A DNA stretch of 33,272 bases from a virus (IMGVR_UViG_3300046517_001043:1-33272); one strand, 5' to 3'. Positions 21,570 through 29,688 are shown, counted from the stretch's first letter. The notes: a model not told the origin generated them from the sequence alone. Numbers and translations: made by a program.

Positions 21570-23303
21570 TCAGTTCGTCAGGTTCCCGGTGATTACCGTT
21601 GCGTAGATCGCGCCGGCGATCTGTGCGGTGAAGGTGACCCCCGTGAGGCGACGAGCGGCCTTGTCGGCGTCGCTGACGGCGCTCGCTTTGGGCACCACGA
21701 CTGCGGGGCTACCGGGAGTCAGGAACGATGCGCCATCGGCCCCTGGCGCCGCAGCAATCAACAGGGGCGAGAGGATCGCCGCCTGGGTCAGGCCGATGCC
21801 AAAATTCGTGAAGGGCACCTTCGAGCCCTTGTCGGCTGCGGCCTTGAGGGCGCCGAACACGCTCTCCTGAATTCGCGCCTCGAGCGCGTCACGCCCGATG
21901 ATGACGTCGATCCATTCACCGCTTGCGACGCGCCCGCCCTTGACGATGCCAAGGGAGTTCTGGGTCACGTACACCGAGGCGTTCTTGCCGCTGGTTCCCT
22001 CGGTGCCGACGCCTGCGATTGCGTGGTCCTGAGAGGAGGTCAGGACGTCGGTGAACACACCGACGAGCGTCCTGTAGAACCAGGCGCCAGTCCCTGGGAA
22101 GCCAGGCGCGCCGAGCATGGCCGTGGACCACGAGACCTCCTGGTAGGCGTGGAGTTCGTTCGCCAGGAACGAGCCCGCCGAGCGGAAGTATGAGAGGGCC
22201 TTCATCTCGGCGAACACGTCCGTCGTGCTCCCGCTGTCGGCGCAGGCGCTGTCGCTCGAGGAGTAGAAGAGAACCTTCTTGTTCGCCTCGATCCAGACGG
22301 CGAGCGCTTCGACGGTGGCCTTACCGCCTTGGTCGAGCGCCACCGCGTACCAGTTCACCGGATCCGCCACGTAGATCGCCGAGATGTCGCCCACGATCCC
22401 GGGGTCGGTGGTGTTGTCCTGAACCGTCATGTCCCCGAGGAGGGGTAGCTTCGAGAGGTTGAAGATCGCGCCCGCAGCGCTCGCGGCGATCGTGATGCTC
22501 GCCTCGGTGCCGGGGATGCTGGTGCCCGTCGCGGTCGCCCCGTTCGTGAAGCCCAGATCGGTGTTTGCGGTGCCGCTGCCGAGGAGCAGCGTGCCAGTCG
22601 AGCCCACCGTAGCGCTCTCGATTCGGAGGTATGCCTTCCCCGCGGAGAGGTAGATCGAAGCCGTCGCGTGCGTCGTCGTGACCGCATTGATCTGGTCGGC
22701 GATGTCGTCCACCGTCGCGAGACCGGAGAAGGTTGTGGTGTACGGCCCGCCGGTGTTGCTGGTGACGATATACGTCTCGGTGTTCAGCGTCGTAACGTCG
22801 AGCGCCAGGAGGTCCACCGTGCCCGTCAGCGTGGCCGGAGTGACTGGCGTCAGCGTCGACATGTTCTGCGTGAACGTCATCCCGGACTTGGTACCGAGCG
22901 ACGTCATGAGGCCCGTGCAGATGTCGTCGGCCGTGTCGGCGTTCTCCACCGTGTAGGTGTGCTCCGAGACCGAACCGTCGGGGATCGTCAGCGTGAAGCT
23001 GTATTCGTATCCGACCGTCAGCTTCTGCGGCGCGATGTCCACCGTCTGCGTGAAGGCGGAGTCCCGGCGGCCGATGTAGACCTTGTCCGGCTTCGGCGTC
23101 TGGCTGAACGCCTTCGCCGCCATCCGGTACGCCGGGGAATACGTCGCGAACCCGTCGGCCACGATCTCGTCGAGCGAGGCGTAGTTCTCGAGAAGCTTCG
23201 AGCCGGTGTGGTACACGAGGAGCAGTTCGTTCGAGAACGACGCTTGCGACGGGCCCGGCCCGGACAGCGAGATCGTGACCTTGGAGATGTCGTTCAGGGG
23301 CAT
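21570..23303 (-). CDS. Tail sheath protein (DUF3383-like)
   Basis: A 577-residue contractile sheath subunit. The conserved start (PLNDISKVTISLSGPGPSQASF) and YASLDEIVADGF, AAKAFSQTPKPDKVYIGRRD match the DUF3383 sheaths of Mu-like and Pam3-like phages. The C-terminal core has WFYRTLVGVFTDVLTSSQDHAIAG and SGEWIDVIIGRDALEARIQESV (in outline). Residues about 130-270 are a Thr/Gly-rich inserted beta domain facing outward, which explains the length. The gene defines the tail as contractile. ATG start just after the preceding stop. Confidence 0.93.
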   Translation of the reverse strand: MPLNDISKVTISLSGPGPSQASFSNELLLVYHTGSKLLENYASLDEIVADGFATYSPAYRMAAKAFSQTPKPDKVYIGRRDSAFTQTVDIAPQKLTVGYEYSFTLTIPDGSVSEHTYTVENADTADDICTGLMTSLGTKSGMTFTQNMSTLTPVTPATLTGTVDLLALDVTTLNTETYIVTSNTGGPYTTTFSGLATVDDIADQINAVTTTHATASIYLSAGKAYLRIESATVGSTGTLLLGSGTANTDLGFTNGATATGTSIPGTEASITIAASAAGAIFNLSKLPLLGDMTVQDNTTDPGIVGDISAIYVADPVNWYAVALDQGGKATVEALAVWIEANKKVLFYSSSDSACADSGSTTDVFAEMKALSYFRSAGSFLANELHAYQEVSWSTAMLGAPGFPGTGAWFYRTLVGVFTDVLTSSQDHAIAGVGTEGTSGKNASVYVTQNSLGIVKGGRVASGEWIDVIIGRDALEARIQESVFGALKAAADKGSKVPFTNFGIGLTQAAILSPLLIAAAPGADGASFLTPGSPAVVVPKASAVSDADKAARRLTGVTFTAQIAGAIYATVITGNLTN

Positions 23304-23306
23304 TTG

Positions 23307-23936
23307 TCAGGGTCCTTCGATCACCATGGGTTCCGGATCGGCATCGATGATCTCGTCGGTGGCGTCGACCTCATCGATCGGGCCGTAGAAGATCGGAGCC
23401 TCGGCGCCAGGATTCGCAGGCGTGCCCGCGAACACCGAATCCGATTCGGTCACCACGAGGCCGAGAAAGACGTCGAGAGAGGCAATGCTTGACACGTGCT
23501 CGTCGACCGCGGGCGCCAAGGGCACCACAGCGCCCGTCTCCCAGAGCGCGCAATTGACGGCCTCGAGAGACGCTCGAGCGTGCTCGCTGGCGAGCCGCGT
23601 GCGGAGCGTCTCGAGGTAGCCCAACGCGTGCACACCGTCGCTCGGATCGAAGGAGATCACCTGGACGCTGAACGTCGCGCGTCGCGTGCCGATGATCGTG
23701 TCATGGAGACAGAGCGCGGGGTCCGCGTCAGAGTCGTAGGCCATGACGCGCGCGTCGGTGCCGATGGCGCTGGTGATGTTCAGCTTGCAGAAGGCGAACA
23801 CGCCCGCAGCGCTCGAGGCGAAACCGTCCTCCGCCGGCGGGATGAACGGGCGGCGCCCGTCGTCCCAGAGGGCGCGGACGCCGATGCAGCTCGTGACGAG
23901 CTGCAGAAGGGCGGGGCGAACCGCGTCGAACCTCAC
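23307..23936 (-). CDS. Neck/tail completion protein
   Basis: A 209-residue protein. It begins VRFDAVRPALLQLVTSCIGVRALWDD and continues with a beta domain (RRATFSVQVISFDPSD, YLETLRTRLASEHARASLEAV). This resembles tail terminator or neck proteins lying between a gp10-like protein and the sheath. GTG start (23936) in a GTGA overlap. An acidic C-terminal tail (about 50 residues, rich in Asp and Glu) is a variable addition. Function is inferred from position and the pattern. Confidence 0.68.
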   Translation of the reverse strand: MRFDAVRPALLQLVTSCIGVRALWDDGRRPFIPPAEDGFASSAAGVFAFCKLNITSAIGTDARVMAYDSDADPALCLHDTIIGTRRATFSVQVISFDPSDGVHALGYLETLRTRLASEHARASLEAVNCALWETGAVVPLAPAVDEHVSSIASLDVFLGLVVTESDSVFAGTPANPGAEAPIFYGPIDEVDATDEIIDADPEPMVIEGP

Positions 23937-24355
23937 CGACTCACCTCGGCGGTGATGGCGGCCTTGAGAGCGCCGGTGTCCTCGAGCGGCGTCGAACTTC
24001 CCTTGCGGGCTGCCGTTGCCGGCGAGTCGGCCGGCTCGTTGGACATCTGCGCTTGAATCTCGCCCACGAAGCGGGCGCCAAGGGCCGCGAGGCCCTCTTC
24101 CTGGGGCCGGGCCCCGGTCACGGCGTCGAGGGCCACCTGCCGGAGATCGGCGCGGTGGGCGGCCTCGAGCGCGTCGGCCCAGGGGCGGATGAACGGGCGA
24201 GGTACTTCGGTGGAGGTTCCGAACTCGGCGAACGCCGCGCGGTCCACGGCGTCGCCGGCGCTCGCGTGGACTCCCACGGTAAGCGTCGCCGGCTTCGCCA
24301 GGGCGCGGAGGCGCTCGACAAGCGCCATGGCGCCGTTGTCGCGGTCGGTCAGCAC
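23933..24355 (-). CDS. HK97 gp10-like/minor head-tail joining protein
   Basis: About 140 residues. The motif VGVHASAGDAVDRAAFAEFGTSTEVPRPFIRPW is typical of gp10-like head-tail proteins, with a hydrophobic strand, then A-x-x-x-EFGT and the P-x-R-PF-IRP signature. The likely start is GTG 24355, overlapping the connector stop by 7 bases and following GGGG. ATG 24328 is an alternative. It helps join head and tail. Confidence 0.8.
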   Translation of the reverse strand: MLTDRDNGAMALVERLRALAKPATLTVGVHASAGDAVDRAAFAEFGTSTEVPRPFIRPWADALEAAHRADLRQVALDAVTGARPQEEGLAALGARFVGEIQAQMSNEPADSPATAARKGSSTPLEDTGALKAAITAEVSR

Positions 24356-25047
24356 ACGCCCCCCATCCACTTGTCCCAGGGGCCCCGAACGAAGAACGAC
24401 TCTGCGCCGTTCTCGACGATCCCAGGGGTAGCGTCGTCGCCGATGGTCGGAAGGATCTTGCCGGCCTTCCACTCGTCGATCTGCTCTCGAGCGATCTTGT
24501 CGTTTGCGATGATCGACTCGCCGGCGGACTTGAAATAGTAGTCGGTGACGAGCGACTGGACGATCGCGATGTCGTACGCCGCCCGCTTGCAGACAACCCA
24601 CGTCAGGATTGCCGGGAACGGCGCCGGGATCGGCGTCGCGTAGTCGATCAGCGCGTTGTCAACGAGCGCGCTGTGCATGTCCAGGAAGGCCTGGATCATG
24701 GCGCCGCGCTGCTCGGTGACGCTGATCTCGCCCGCCCCTGCGTCGGTGAAATTGACGGCCGAGCCGCCCACCGTCGTCGACACCTTGAACAGCGAGTCCG
24801 AGTTCGTGATCGGGAGCGGGTAGTAGACCGTGGAGGCCGAGAGTCCGGAAGGCAGAGCCGGACTCGTCACCCCGACGGTGGCCTTCGCGGTGAACTGGAG
24901 GGCCTCGGTTCCGCTCCACCCATGGGCCGACAGGACCCCAAGCGTATCCGCCGTCGGGTCGACGACGGAGAGCACTCGGGCCTTCGACGTGATCACCTCA
25001 CGTCGAAGGCCGAGCAGCTCGAATTGCGCCAGGGTCGCGTAGGCCAT
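24349..25047 (-). CDS. Head-tail connector (DUF1320/gp36-like)
   Basis: A 232-residue protein. The ends resemble the DUF1320/Mu gp36 connector: MAYATLAQFELLGLRREV at the start, then a helical C-terminal half (AFLDMHSALVDNALIDYATP, ILTWVVCKRAAYDIAIVQSL). Residues about 35-110 are an inserted beta domain (TADTLGVLSAHGWSGTEALQF, in outline) absent from the compact family members. The ATG is 6 bases after the capsid stop. It should bind the portal at the neck. Confidence 0.78.
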   Translation of the reverse strand: MAYATLAQFELLGLRREVITSKARVLSVVDPTADTLGVLSAHGWSGTEALQFTAKATVGVTSPALPSGLSASTVYYPLPITNSDSLFKVSTTVGGSAVNFTDAGAGEISVTEQRGAMIQAFLDMHSALVDNALIDYATPIPAPFPAILTWVVCKRAAYDIAIVQSLVTDYYFKSAGESIIANDKIAREQIDEWKAGKILPTIGDDATPGIVENGAESFFVRGPWDKWMGGVC

Positions 25048-25053
25048 CGCGTA

Positions 25054-26025
25054 TCAGGTGGCCTTCATGCGGATAATCGTGTGCGGAATGGCGTACCCGC
25101 TGTTGCCGAAGAGCTTGCCGGCGTAGCGGATCGAGTTGGTCTGCGTCGCGTGCTCCGACCCGTCGCCGAGGATCTTGATGTCCGGGTCGTCCCACGCGCC
25201 GCGAGCCTGGGACTCGAACGGCCGCGCCGCGAGGTTGAGGGCGAGCGCGTACCACGTGGTGTCGCTGTCCGCGTCGAGTTCGGGAGCGATGATCGGCGTG
25301 AACGTACCGCGATGGATGTTCGACTCGGTGACGCCCGCCTGTGCCGAAGCCGTCGGGTCGATGTTGGGTAGGTACTCGGACGTCGAGAGGCGCGTGGCCA
25401 TGTCCTCGAGCGCGGTGGGAACGAGCACGTGCGTCAGGCGCAGGCCGAGCGACGTCTTCCCGTCCGGGGCCTTGTAGCCTCGGAAGAGGCTCTTCGCGTA
25501 GGCGAGGTTGGCGCGGTTGAACGGCCTGCTCGTCTTCGCGTTGTCGTAGGTGAGAGCGTTGCCGCCGCGGAAGTCGACCGGGTGGCCCGTGTCGAAGAAT
25601 CCTTGGCCGTCCCAGCAGTCGACAGCGTCACCGTTCGCGAGCAGGCCCGCGATGATTCGGTTAGGATGGATCATCGCGGCGACGCGCAGATCGTCCACCT
25701 CGTTGAGGTAGGCCGCGTACTGTCCCGAAAGAGCCACGTCGAGCGGCACGTCGATCGTCCGCTCCCACGGCTTCGACTCGATGAAGAACGAGGTGACGTC
25801 GATGTTCTTGCCGTCGCGATCACCAACCCACTCCCGAAAGCCGGGCATGGATCCGAGGCGGATCGGGAACTTGAGCAGCATTGCGTCCGTGGGCGAGAAG
25901 CCGGAAACGGTCTTCCACCACGGGTCGACCTTCGCCTGCAGAGCGTCGCGATAGCGAGCCTGGAAGGCGGTGACGAGTTCGACGACCTTGGGGTTGACGA
26001 GACCGATTGCGTTGACAGATCCCAT
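25054..26025 (-). CDS. Major capsid protein, Mu gpT-like
   Basis: A 323-residue capsid protein of the Mu T family. Key stretches are the N-terminal helix (VVELVTAFQARYRDAL), LGSMPGFREWVGDRDGKNI (gpT proteins share the x-REW-x-G-x-R signature), ESKPWERTIDVPLDVA and DGQGFFDTGHPVDFRGG. Without a delta domain it needs a separate scaffold, which is found nested in the protease gene. ATG start after a 9-base gap. Downstream genes continue with the connector series. Confidence 0.93.
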   Translation of the reverse strand: MGSVNAIGLVNPKVVELVTAFQARYRDALQAKVDPWWKTVSGFSPTDAMLLKFPIRLGSMPGFREWVGDRDGKNIDVTSFFIESKPWERTIDVPLDVALSGQYAAYLNEVDDLRVAAMIHPNRIIAGLLANGDAVDCWDGQGFFDTGHPVDFRGGNALTYDNAKTSRPFNRANLAYAKSLFRGYKAPDGKTSLGLRLTHVLVPTALEDMATRLSTSEYLPNIDPTASAQAGVTESNIHRGTFTPIIAPELDADSDTTWYALALNLAARPFESQARGAWDDPDIKILGDGSEHATQTNSIRYAGKLFGNSGYAIPHTIIRMKAT

Positions 26026-26034
26026 GGCTTCCTC

Positions 26035-26754
26035 TCAACCCACGATGAGCCAGGCGACGGTGGACGTGTCGGACGTGTCCGTGCCTGCGTTGTCGTTGAT
26101 CGACGTGATCACGATGGTCCCGGTGCTGGGCGCACCGACGACCGTGACGGCGGCCTTGTAGCCACTGGTGCCGAGCGTGCCGCCCGGGGTGACAAGCTGA
26201 ACGAACACCTGCGAACTCGAGGTGGTCGTGATGCCGGTCGAGACGGTGAGAACGCCAGTCGTGAGGGCGCCTTGTCCCGCCTGGATCCGCACACCTGTCG
26301 TCAGTTGCGTCGAGACCGCCGCAGCGGCTGCGCCGACGAGAACGCGCATGCAGCCGTTCTCCTCGTTGACGCCCATTAGGATTCCGGCCGGCGAGCGCGA
26401 GGTCGACACCTTGCCGACCGTCTGGTTGTCGACCGCGTAGACGACCGTACCGATGTCGCCGATGTGGAGGTCGTCCCCGCCGCCCGTCTTGCCGACGAGG
26501 TCGAAGACGCCCTGAAGGCAGTCGACGGTCAGATCGCCGTCGTTGAAGTCCGTGGCATCGCAGTCCTGCCAGGCGATGCCGGCCGAGGTGTAGCCGCTGG
26601 CCGCGGTCGCCTCGACGACATAGCCGTCGGAGTTTCGCATGAGGAGCCACCCCTGTTTGAACGTCTCGTCAGCCGCGACGTCACCCTTGATGCGTTCGGG
26701 CAGAGCGTCCTCGCCCTGCTTCGAAATAATCCGCCGTTCCGTTGCCGCGGTCAT
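26035..26754 (-). CDS. Head decoration protein with extra beta domain
   Basis: A 239-residue protein. Residues 1 to about 125 look like a capsid decoration fold (IISKQGEDALPERIKGD, AGIAWQDCDATDFNDGDLTV). A C-terminal Thr/Val/Gly-rich beta domain follows (VRIQAGQGALTTGVLTVS, GTIVITSINDNAG), which may be displayed on the head. ATG (26754) in an ATGA overlap with the protease stop. The longer frame upstream is a shadow of the protease. Order protease, decoration, capsid is conserved. Confidence 0.75.
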   Translation of the reverse strand: MTAATERRIISKQGEDALPERIKGDVAADETFKQGWLLMRNSDGYVVEATAASGYTSAGIAWQDCDATDFNDGDLTVDCLQGVFDLVGKTGGGDDLHIGDIGTVVYAVDNQTVGKVSTSRSPAGILMGVNEENGCMRVLVGAAAAAVSTQLTTGVRIQAGQGALTTGVLTVSTGITTTSSSQVFVQLVTPGGTLGTSGYKAAVTVVGAPSTGTIVITSINDNAGTDTSDTSTVAWLIVG

Positions 26755-27305
26755 GCCGCGCTCCCTTCCCCGGCACCGGCCGGATGTTGCGCGGACATGG
26801 CCGCAGTGATCTCGCTCTTGCCGCGGGCGTAGGCCTCGGCGGAGACGCCAAGGCGGGCCGCGCGCGCGCGGTCGATGTCGTTGGGGCCGTCGGCCATCGG
26901 CTTCGGAGCGCTTGAGCCGAGCGCCGGAGCGGTCCGGATCTTCGAGGCCATCGCGCGGAGGTTGACGATCGGCATCGAGGCCCAGTCGGCCGCCACGCCC
27001 TTCGCCTTGTTCGGAGCGCCAACCTCGTCGAGAGCCCAGGCGTTCGCCGCGTCGAGCGCGCCGCCCACCACCAGCTTCGTCACGAGCTCGACGCGTTCGC
27101 GCGCCTCGGCCTGCTCGGTGCGCGCCTTCTCGGCCGCCTCGAGTTCCTGGGCACGGGCCGCCAAGGCCCGGAGGGCCCCCAGCGACGCGAGGGCGTCCTG
27201 CGTGTTGGCAGCCCCGGTCACCGCCATTACGGCGCGCCCGAGGCCTGCGAGTTCTGCGTCCTCTTCGCGCGCCGAAAGGCCCGCCGGCTGGTTCTGTTTG
27301 GTCAT
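26751..27305 (-). CDS. Nested scaffold protein from internal start
   Basis: In-frame ATG at 27305 (codon 282 of the protease gene) is preceded by GGAGAAG with the GGAG 6 bases upstream, a better ribosome site than most in this region. The 184-residue product (MTKQNQPAGLSAREED at the start) contains the helical scaffold only. This matches lambda C/Nu3 and Mu I/Z, where the scaffold is made from an internal start in the protease gene. It would be needed to assemble the gpT-like capsid. Confidence 0.72.
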   Translation of the reverse strand: MTKQNQPAGLSAREEDAELAGLGRAVMAVTGAANTQDALASLGALRALAARAQELEAAEKARTEQAEARERVELVTKLVVGGALDAANAWALDEVGAPNKAKGVAADWASMPIVNLRAMASKIRTAPALGSSAPKPMADGPNDIDRARAARLGVSAEAYARGKSEITAAMSAQHPAGAGEGSAA

Positions 27306-28148
27306 GTTCTTCTCCGCGCGGCTCATGGCCGACGAGATTGCGTCCTCGAGACTGCCGACCCGATCGGCGAGGCCCTTTTTCACCGCCTGCTTGCCGCGCG
27401 CGGTGGCGCCCTCGAGTGCAAGCCAGTCGTCGGCGGTCTCGCCACGACTTGAGGCCACGAGAGCTGCGAAGGCCTGCGCATGCGCCTGCACGCGCGCCTG
27501 GATCACCGCGCGCCCGTCGTCGGCGAGCGGCTCGAGCGAAGAGGGAACGGCCTTTTGCGACCCGGAGCGGATGATGGTGGGCCGGATGCCAGCCTGCGCG
27601 TACGCGCCCGAAGCGTCGAAGTGAACGCAGAGGCAACCAATCGAGCCGACTTCGCCGGTCTCGGGAAGGATGATCTCGGAGGCGACGCAGGCAATCGCGT
27701 AGGCCGCACTCGCCGCAAGCTCATCGACGTAGGCGACCACCGGTTTCCCAGAGGCCGCAACGGCGGATCGCATTCGGCGGACGGCCTCGGCCATGCCGGC
27801 CGCGTCACCGCCAGGGGAGTCGATGCGCAGGACCACCGCGTCGACGTCCTCGTCCTCGAGCGCAGCACCGAGGCGCGCCTCGAGCGAGTCGTAGCCGTCC
27901 ACGAAGGCGCAGAGGCCGTCGACGTAGGCGCGCTGGGCGACGGGGCCGAACATGTCGACCACCGCAACTCTGATCTTCGGAGCGCTCGTGGCGACCTGCA
28001 TCGAGTGGAACTCGAGCTCGGGGGCCTGCGAGAGAAGCCGCACCGGCACCGAGAGGGCGCGCGCGTCGAGCGCAAGGACGTCGCTCGCGGCGACTTGCGC
28101 CAGCGTCTCCCGGGTAATCTCTGCCGTGCGGATCGTCCCTGAACGCAT
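26751..28148 (-). CDS. Prohead protease (S49/SppA-like) fused to scaffold
   Basis: A 465-residue protein. Residues about 58-275 form an S49 serine peptidase domain: VVLRIDSPGGDAAGM, nucleophile Ser147 in ELAASAAYAIAC and the likely base Lys199 in SGSQKAVPSSLEPL. From 282 to the end is a helical, Ala/Glu-rich scaffold region. It matures the prohead by cutting scaffold and possibly itself. The ATG follows promoter TTGACG-N16-TATGCT with tandem operators. There is a good internal start for the scaffold alone (separate entry). Confidence 0.92.
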   Translation of the reverse strand: MRSGTIRTAEITRETLAQVAASDVLALDARALSVPVRLLSQAPELEFHSMQVATSAPKIRVAVVDMFGPVAQRAYVDGLCAFVDGYDSLEARLGAALEDEDVDAVVLRIDSPGGDAAGMAEAVRRMRSAVAASGKPVVAYVDELAASAAYAIACVASEIILPETGEVGSIGCLCVHFDASGAYAQAGIRPTIIRSGSQKAVPSSLEPLADDGRAVIQARVQAHAQAFAALVASSRGETADDWLALEGATARGKQAVKKGLADRVGSLEDAISSAMSRAEKNMTKQNQPAGLSAREEDAELAGLGRAVMAVTGAANTQDALASLGALRALAARAQELEAAEKARTEQAEARERVELVTKLVVGGALDAANAWALDEVGAPNKAKGVAADWASMPIVNLRAMASKIRTAPALGSSAPKPMADGPNDIDRARAARLGVSAEAYARGKSEITAAMSAQHPAGAGEGSAA

Positions 28149-28160
28149 GCTCAGGGGCCT

Positions 28161-28188
28161 AGCATACGTGAACGGACGTTCACGTCAA
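28161..28188 (-). promoter_or_regulatory. Late promoter for the head/tail operon
   Basis: On the - strand TTGACG (28188-28183), a 16-base spacer and TATGCT (28166-28161). The -10 ends 12 bases before the ATG at 28148. Both boxes match sigma-70 consensus at 5 and 4 of 6. The spacer is almost exactly filled by the palindrome at 28168-28183, and the -35 overlaps the second palindrome. Repression by a protein bound there would be direct. Confidence 0.72.
28168..28183. promoter_or_regulatory. Late operator, proximal copy
   Basis: GTGAAC-GGAC-GTTCAC, a perfect 6+6 palindrome lying between the -35 and -10 of the protease promoter. It abuts the next palindrome without a gap. The core GAAC-N4-GTTC is the shape of the Gram-positive-type LexA box. 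Confidence 0.78.
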
Positions 28189-28199
28189 CAAAAGTTCAC
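28184..28199. promoter_or_regulatory. Late operator, distal copy
   Basis: GTCAAC-AAAA-GTTCAC, one mismatch from the perfect palindrome. The changed half is read on the other strand as GTTGAC and supplies the -35 box, so the mismatch is explained by promoter function. It directly abuts the proximal copy. Confidence 0.75.
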
Positions 28200-28202
28200 A
28201 CC

Positions 28203-29348
28203 TCAGCGGTCGCGGACTGTGGTAGCGACCGTCAGCGCCTGCAAATCAGCCGATTCCTCGGCGCCGGTGGCCCCGCCGAGAAGGTAGGCCGTCGCAGGCA
28301 AGGTGATGGCGCTTACAGCTACACCGGTCGTCGAGCCGCTCCCCGACGTGGCTCCGCTTACGGTGAGCGTTCGACCGCTGGCGAGATGCCGGACCCGGAC
28401 CGTCAACGCCTGGTTGCGGCTCCACGTCAGTGCAGAACTGACCACGTCGGCCCCGCCGATGCGTAGCACCACCTTGTGATCCGACTGGCGAATGAACGCG
28501 CGATCGTTCGAGCCGAAATACACCAGGTTGTGATCCGCGGCCTGCTCGGCCTGCGTGTAGTGCGGCGCTACGACGAGCGAGATGTCGAAGAATCCCCCGC
28601 GAGCGATCTGCGCCGGGGCGGCAACCGTGAGCACGTCGGCGGCACGCGCCCCCACGATGAAGCTCGATGGATAGGCCCCCACCTCGGACTGCGAGCCGAA
28701 GAGGTAGCAGGAGAAAGCCGAATTCAAGGCCACGCCGTCGTCGAGCCGGTGTTGAAGATTGGTGGCGCCATCGCCGGTCCCAGTGTTGGCGAACCGTGTC
28801 CACGTGGACGTGATGGCTGCGGCGACCTCGGTGATGTTCTGACTGCCGAACATCGCCCGCGATCCGCTCAGCAGCCGCGCCCAAAAGCTCATTGTGTACT
28901 TCGTGCCGTTGGCTGACGGGGCAAGCAATCCCTGATTGATGCGGTAGTCGTTCGCCACTCCGCTCCCGTCATATGAGAGCTTGTCCTCCACGTTGCTGCC
29001 CGCAGGATCGGCCACGTCGCCCGAGTCGGCCGCGACCGTAACCCCCGTGTTCTTGGTCCACGATCCGCCGCTGTAGACGTTCGGATTCGCCACGAGGTTC
29101 GTGCGCGCGCTCTCGACCGATAGGCCCCACGTCGAGCCGTCGACGCTGCGAGCTCGAGACGCATTCGCGCCGAAGCCCGTGCGCAGCGTGCTGGCCGACG
29201 TCTGGACCGTGCGGCCGGTCGTGGCGCACGTGATGGCGAGCCACGAGGGGAGAACGAAGACGCCTGAACTCTGCTCCGCCGTCCGGAAGTCGAGGTGATG
29301 TTGCACCCGAGTCCGCGCCGACCAGAGGCCCAGGCCGAACCCGATCAC
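28203..29348 (-). CDS. Putative head spike fibre, carbohydrate-binding
   Basis: A 381-residue protein. GLSVESARTNLVANPNV is a signature of phage carbohydrate-binding appendages, followed by a CBM-like beta sandwich (YTMSFWARLLSGSRAMFG, WTRFANTGTGDG) and a second LamG-like domain (FDISLVVAPHYTQAEQ, VVLRIGGADVVSSALTW). GTG start 4 bases after the spike-base gene. Pairing with an Rcc01079-like base protein suggests the GhsA/GhsB head spikes of the Rhodobacter gene transfer agent, which bind host capsule. The alternative is a tail fibre displaced among head genes. Confidence 0.62.
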   Translation of the reverse strand: MIGFGLGLWSARTRVQHHLDFRTAEQSSGVFVLPSWLAITCATTGRTVQTSASTLRTGFGANASRARSVDGSTWGLSVESARTNLVANPNVYSGGSWTKNTGVTVAADSGDVADPAGSNVEDKLSYDGSGVANDYRINQGLLAPSANGTKYTMSFWARLLSGSRAMFGSQNITEVAAAITSTWTRFANTGTGDGATNLQHRLDDGVALNSAFSCYLFGSQSEVGAYPSSFIVGARAADVLTVAAPAQIARGGFFDISLVVAPHYTQAEQAADHNLVYFGSNDRAFIRQSDHKVVLRIGGADVVSSALTWSRNQALTVRVRHLASGRTLTVSGATSGSGSTTGVAVSAITLPATAYLLGGATGAEESADLQALTVATTVRDR

Positions 29349-29352
29349 GCGG

Positions 29353-29643
29353 TCACCAGAAGACGATCATCGGGATCGCGCTCGTCCCCGAGTCGATGAT
29401 CTTCGTCGCCTGGATCGGAAGGTGGTCGCCGCCGAGCAACGGGGAGAGGGTCTCCGACGTCTGCCCCGGGAGCAGGTCCGCCGGCACGACGACGAGGTCG
29501 CCATCGGCAAGGACCCGGATCGCGCGGCACGGCCCGCCGCCGAGCGCCACGAGGTCAATGTCCGCCGAAACGGTGGTGATCATCTTGAACCGAGCCGACG
29601 AAAACAGCGCGTCGGGGTCGTTCGAGGCAATAGGGGCGGTCAC
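29353..29643 (-). CDS. Putative spike base protein, RCAP_Rcc01079-like
   Basis: A 96-residue beta protein. The core CRAIRVLADGDLVVV and the end LLGGDHLPIQATKIIDSGTS (in outline) plus AIPMIVFW closely follow the pattern of the Rcc01079 spike-base family (RAIYVG-x-G-DLAV, then LPVRVxRVxxTGTxAxxIVxLW). In the Rhodobacter gene transfer agent this protein anchors head spikes. The GTG start is 6 bases after the -10 box of the divergent promoter, so the message is probably leaderless. The longer upstream frame reads antisense through the portal start. Confidence 0.66.
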   Translation of the reverse strand: MTAPIASNDPDALFSSARFKMITTVSADIDLVALGGGPCRAIRVLADGDLVVVPADLLPGQTSETLSPLLGGDHLPIQATKIIDSGTSAIPMIVFW

Positions 29644-29649
29644 GCGCGT

Positions 29650-29678
29650 ATGATCCCGCGCCACTGAACGCACGTCAA
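29650..29678 (-). promoter_or_regulatory. Divergent promoter, - side (head spike genes)
   Basis: On the - strand TTGACG (29678-29673), a 17-base spacer and GATCAT (29655-29650, 4 of 6 matches). The -10 ends 6 bases before the GTG at 29643, again implying a leaderless transcript. The -35 overlaps the degenerate operator copy. Confidence 0.5.
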
Positions 29679-29679
29679 G
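29664..29679. promoter_or_regulatory. Degenerate operator copy between divergent promoters
   Basis: CTGAAC-GCAC-GTCAAG matches the GTGAAC-N4-GTTCAC palindrome at 8 of 12 positions. One half-site (TGAAC) is intact and the other half supplies a TTGACG -35 box. It lies between the portal and spike-base starts. A single weak site could give leakier or earlier expression than the tandem sites. Confidence 0.45.
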
Positions 29680-29688
29680 TGCTATCGT
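29680..29688 (+). promoter_or_regulatory. Divergent promoter, + side (portal), extended -10
   Basis: TG-C-TATCGT is an extended -10 element. Its end is 6 bases before the portal ATG at 29695, so the portal message would be leaderless. No good -35 is seen at 17 bases, as allowed for extended -10 promoters. Confidence 0.45.

Noticed and set aside
26035-27636. 533-codon - strand frame containing the decoration protein
   Set aside because: Its first half is an out-of-frame read of the protease gene; the real start is ATG 26754 in an ATGA overlap.
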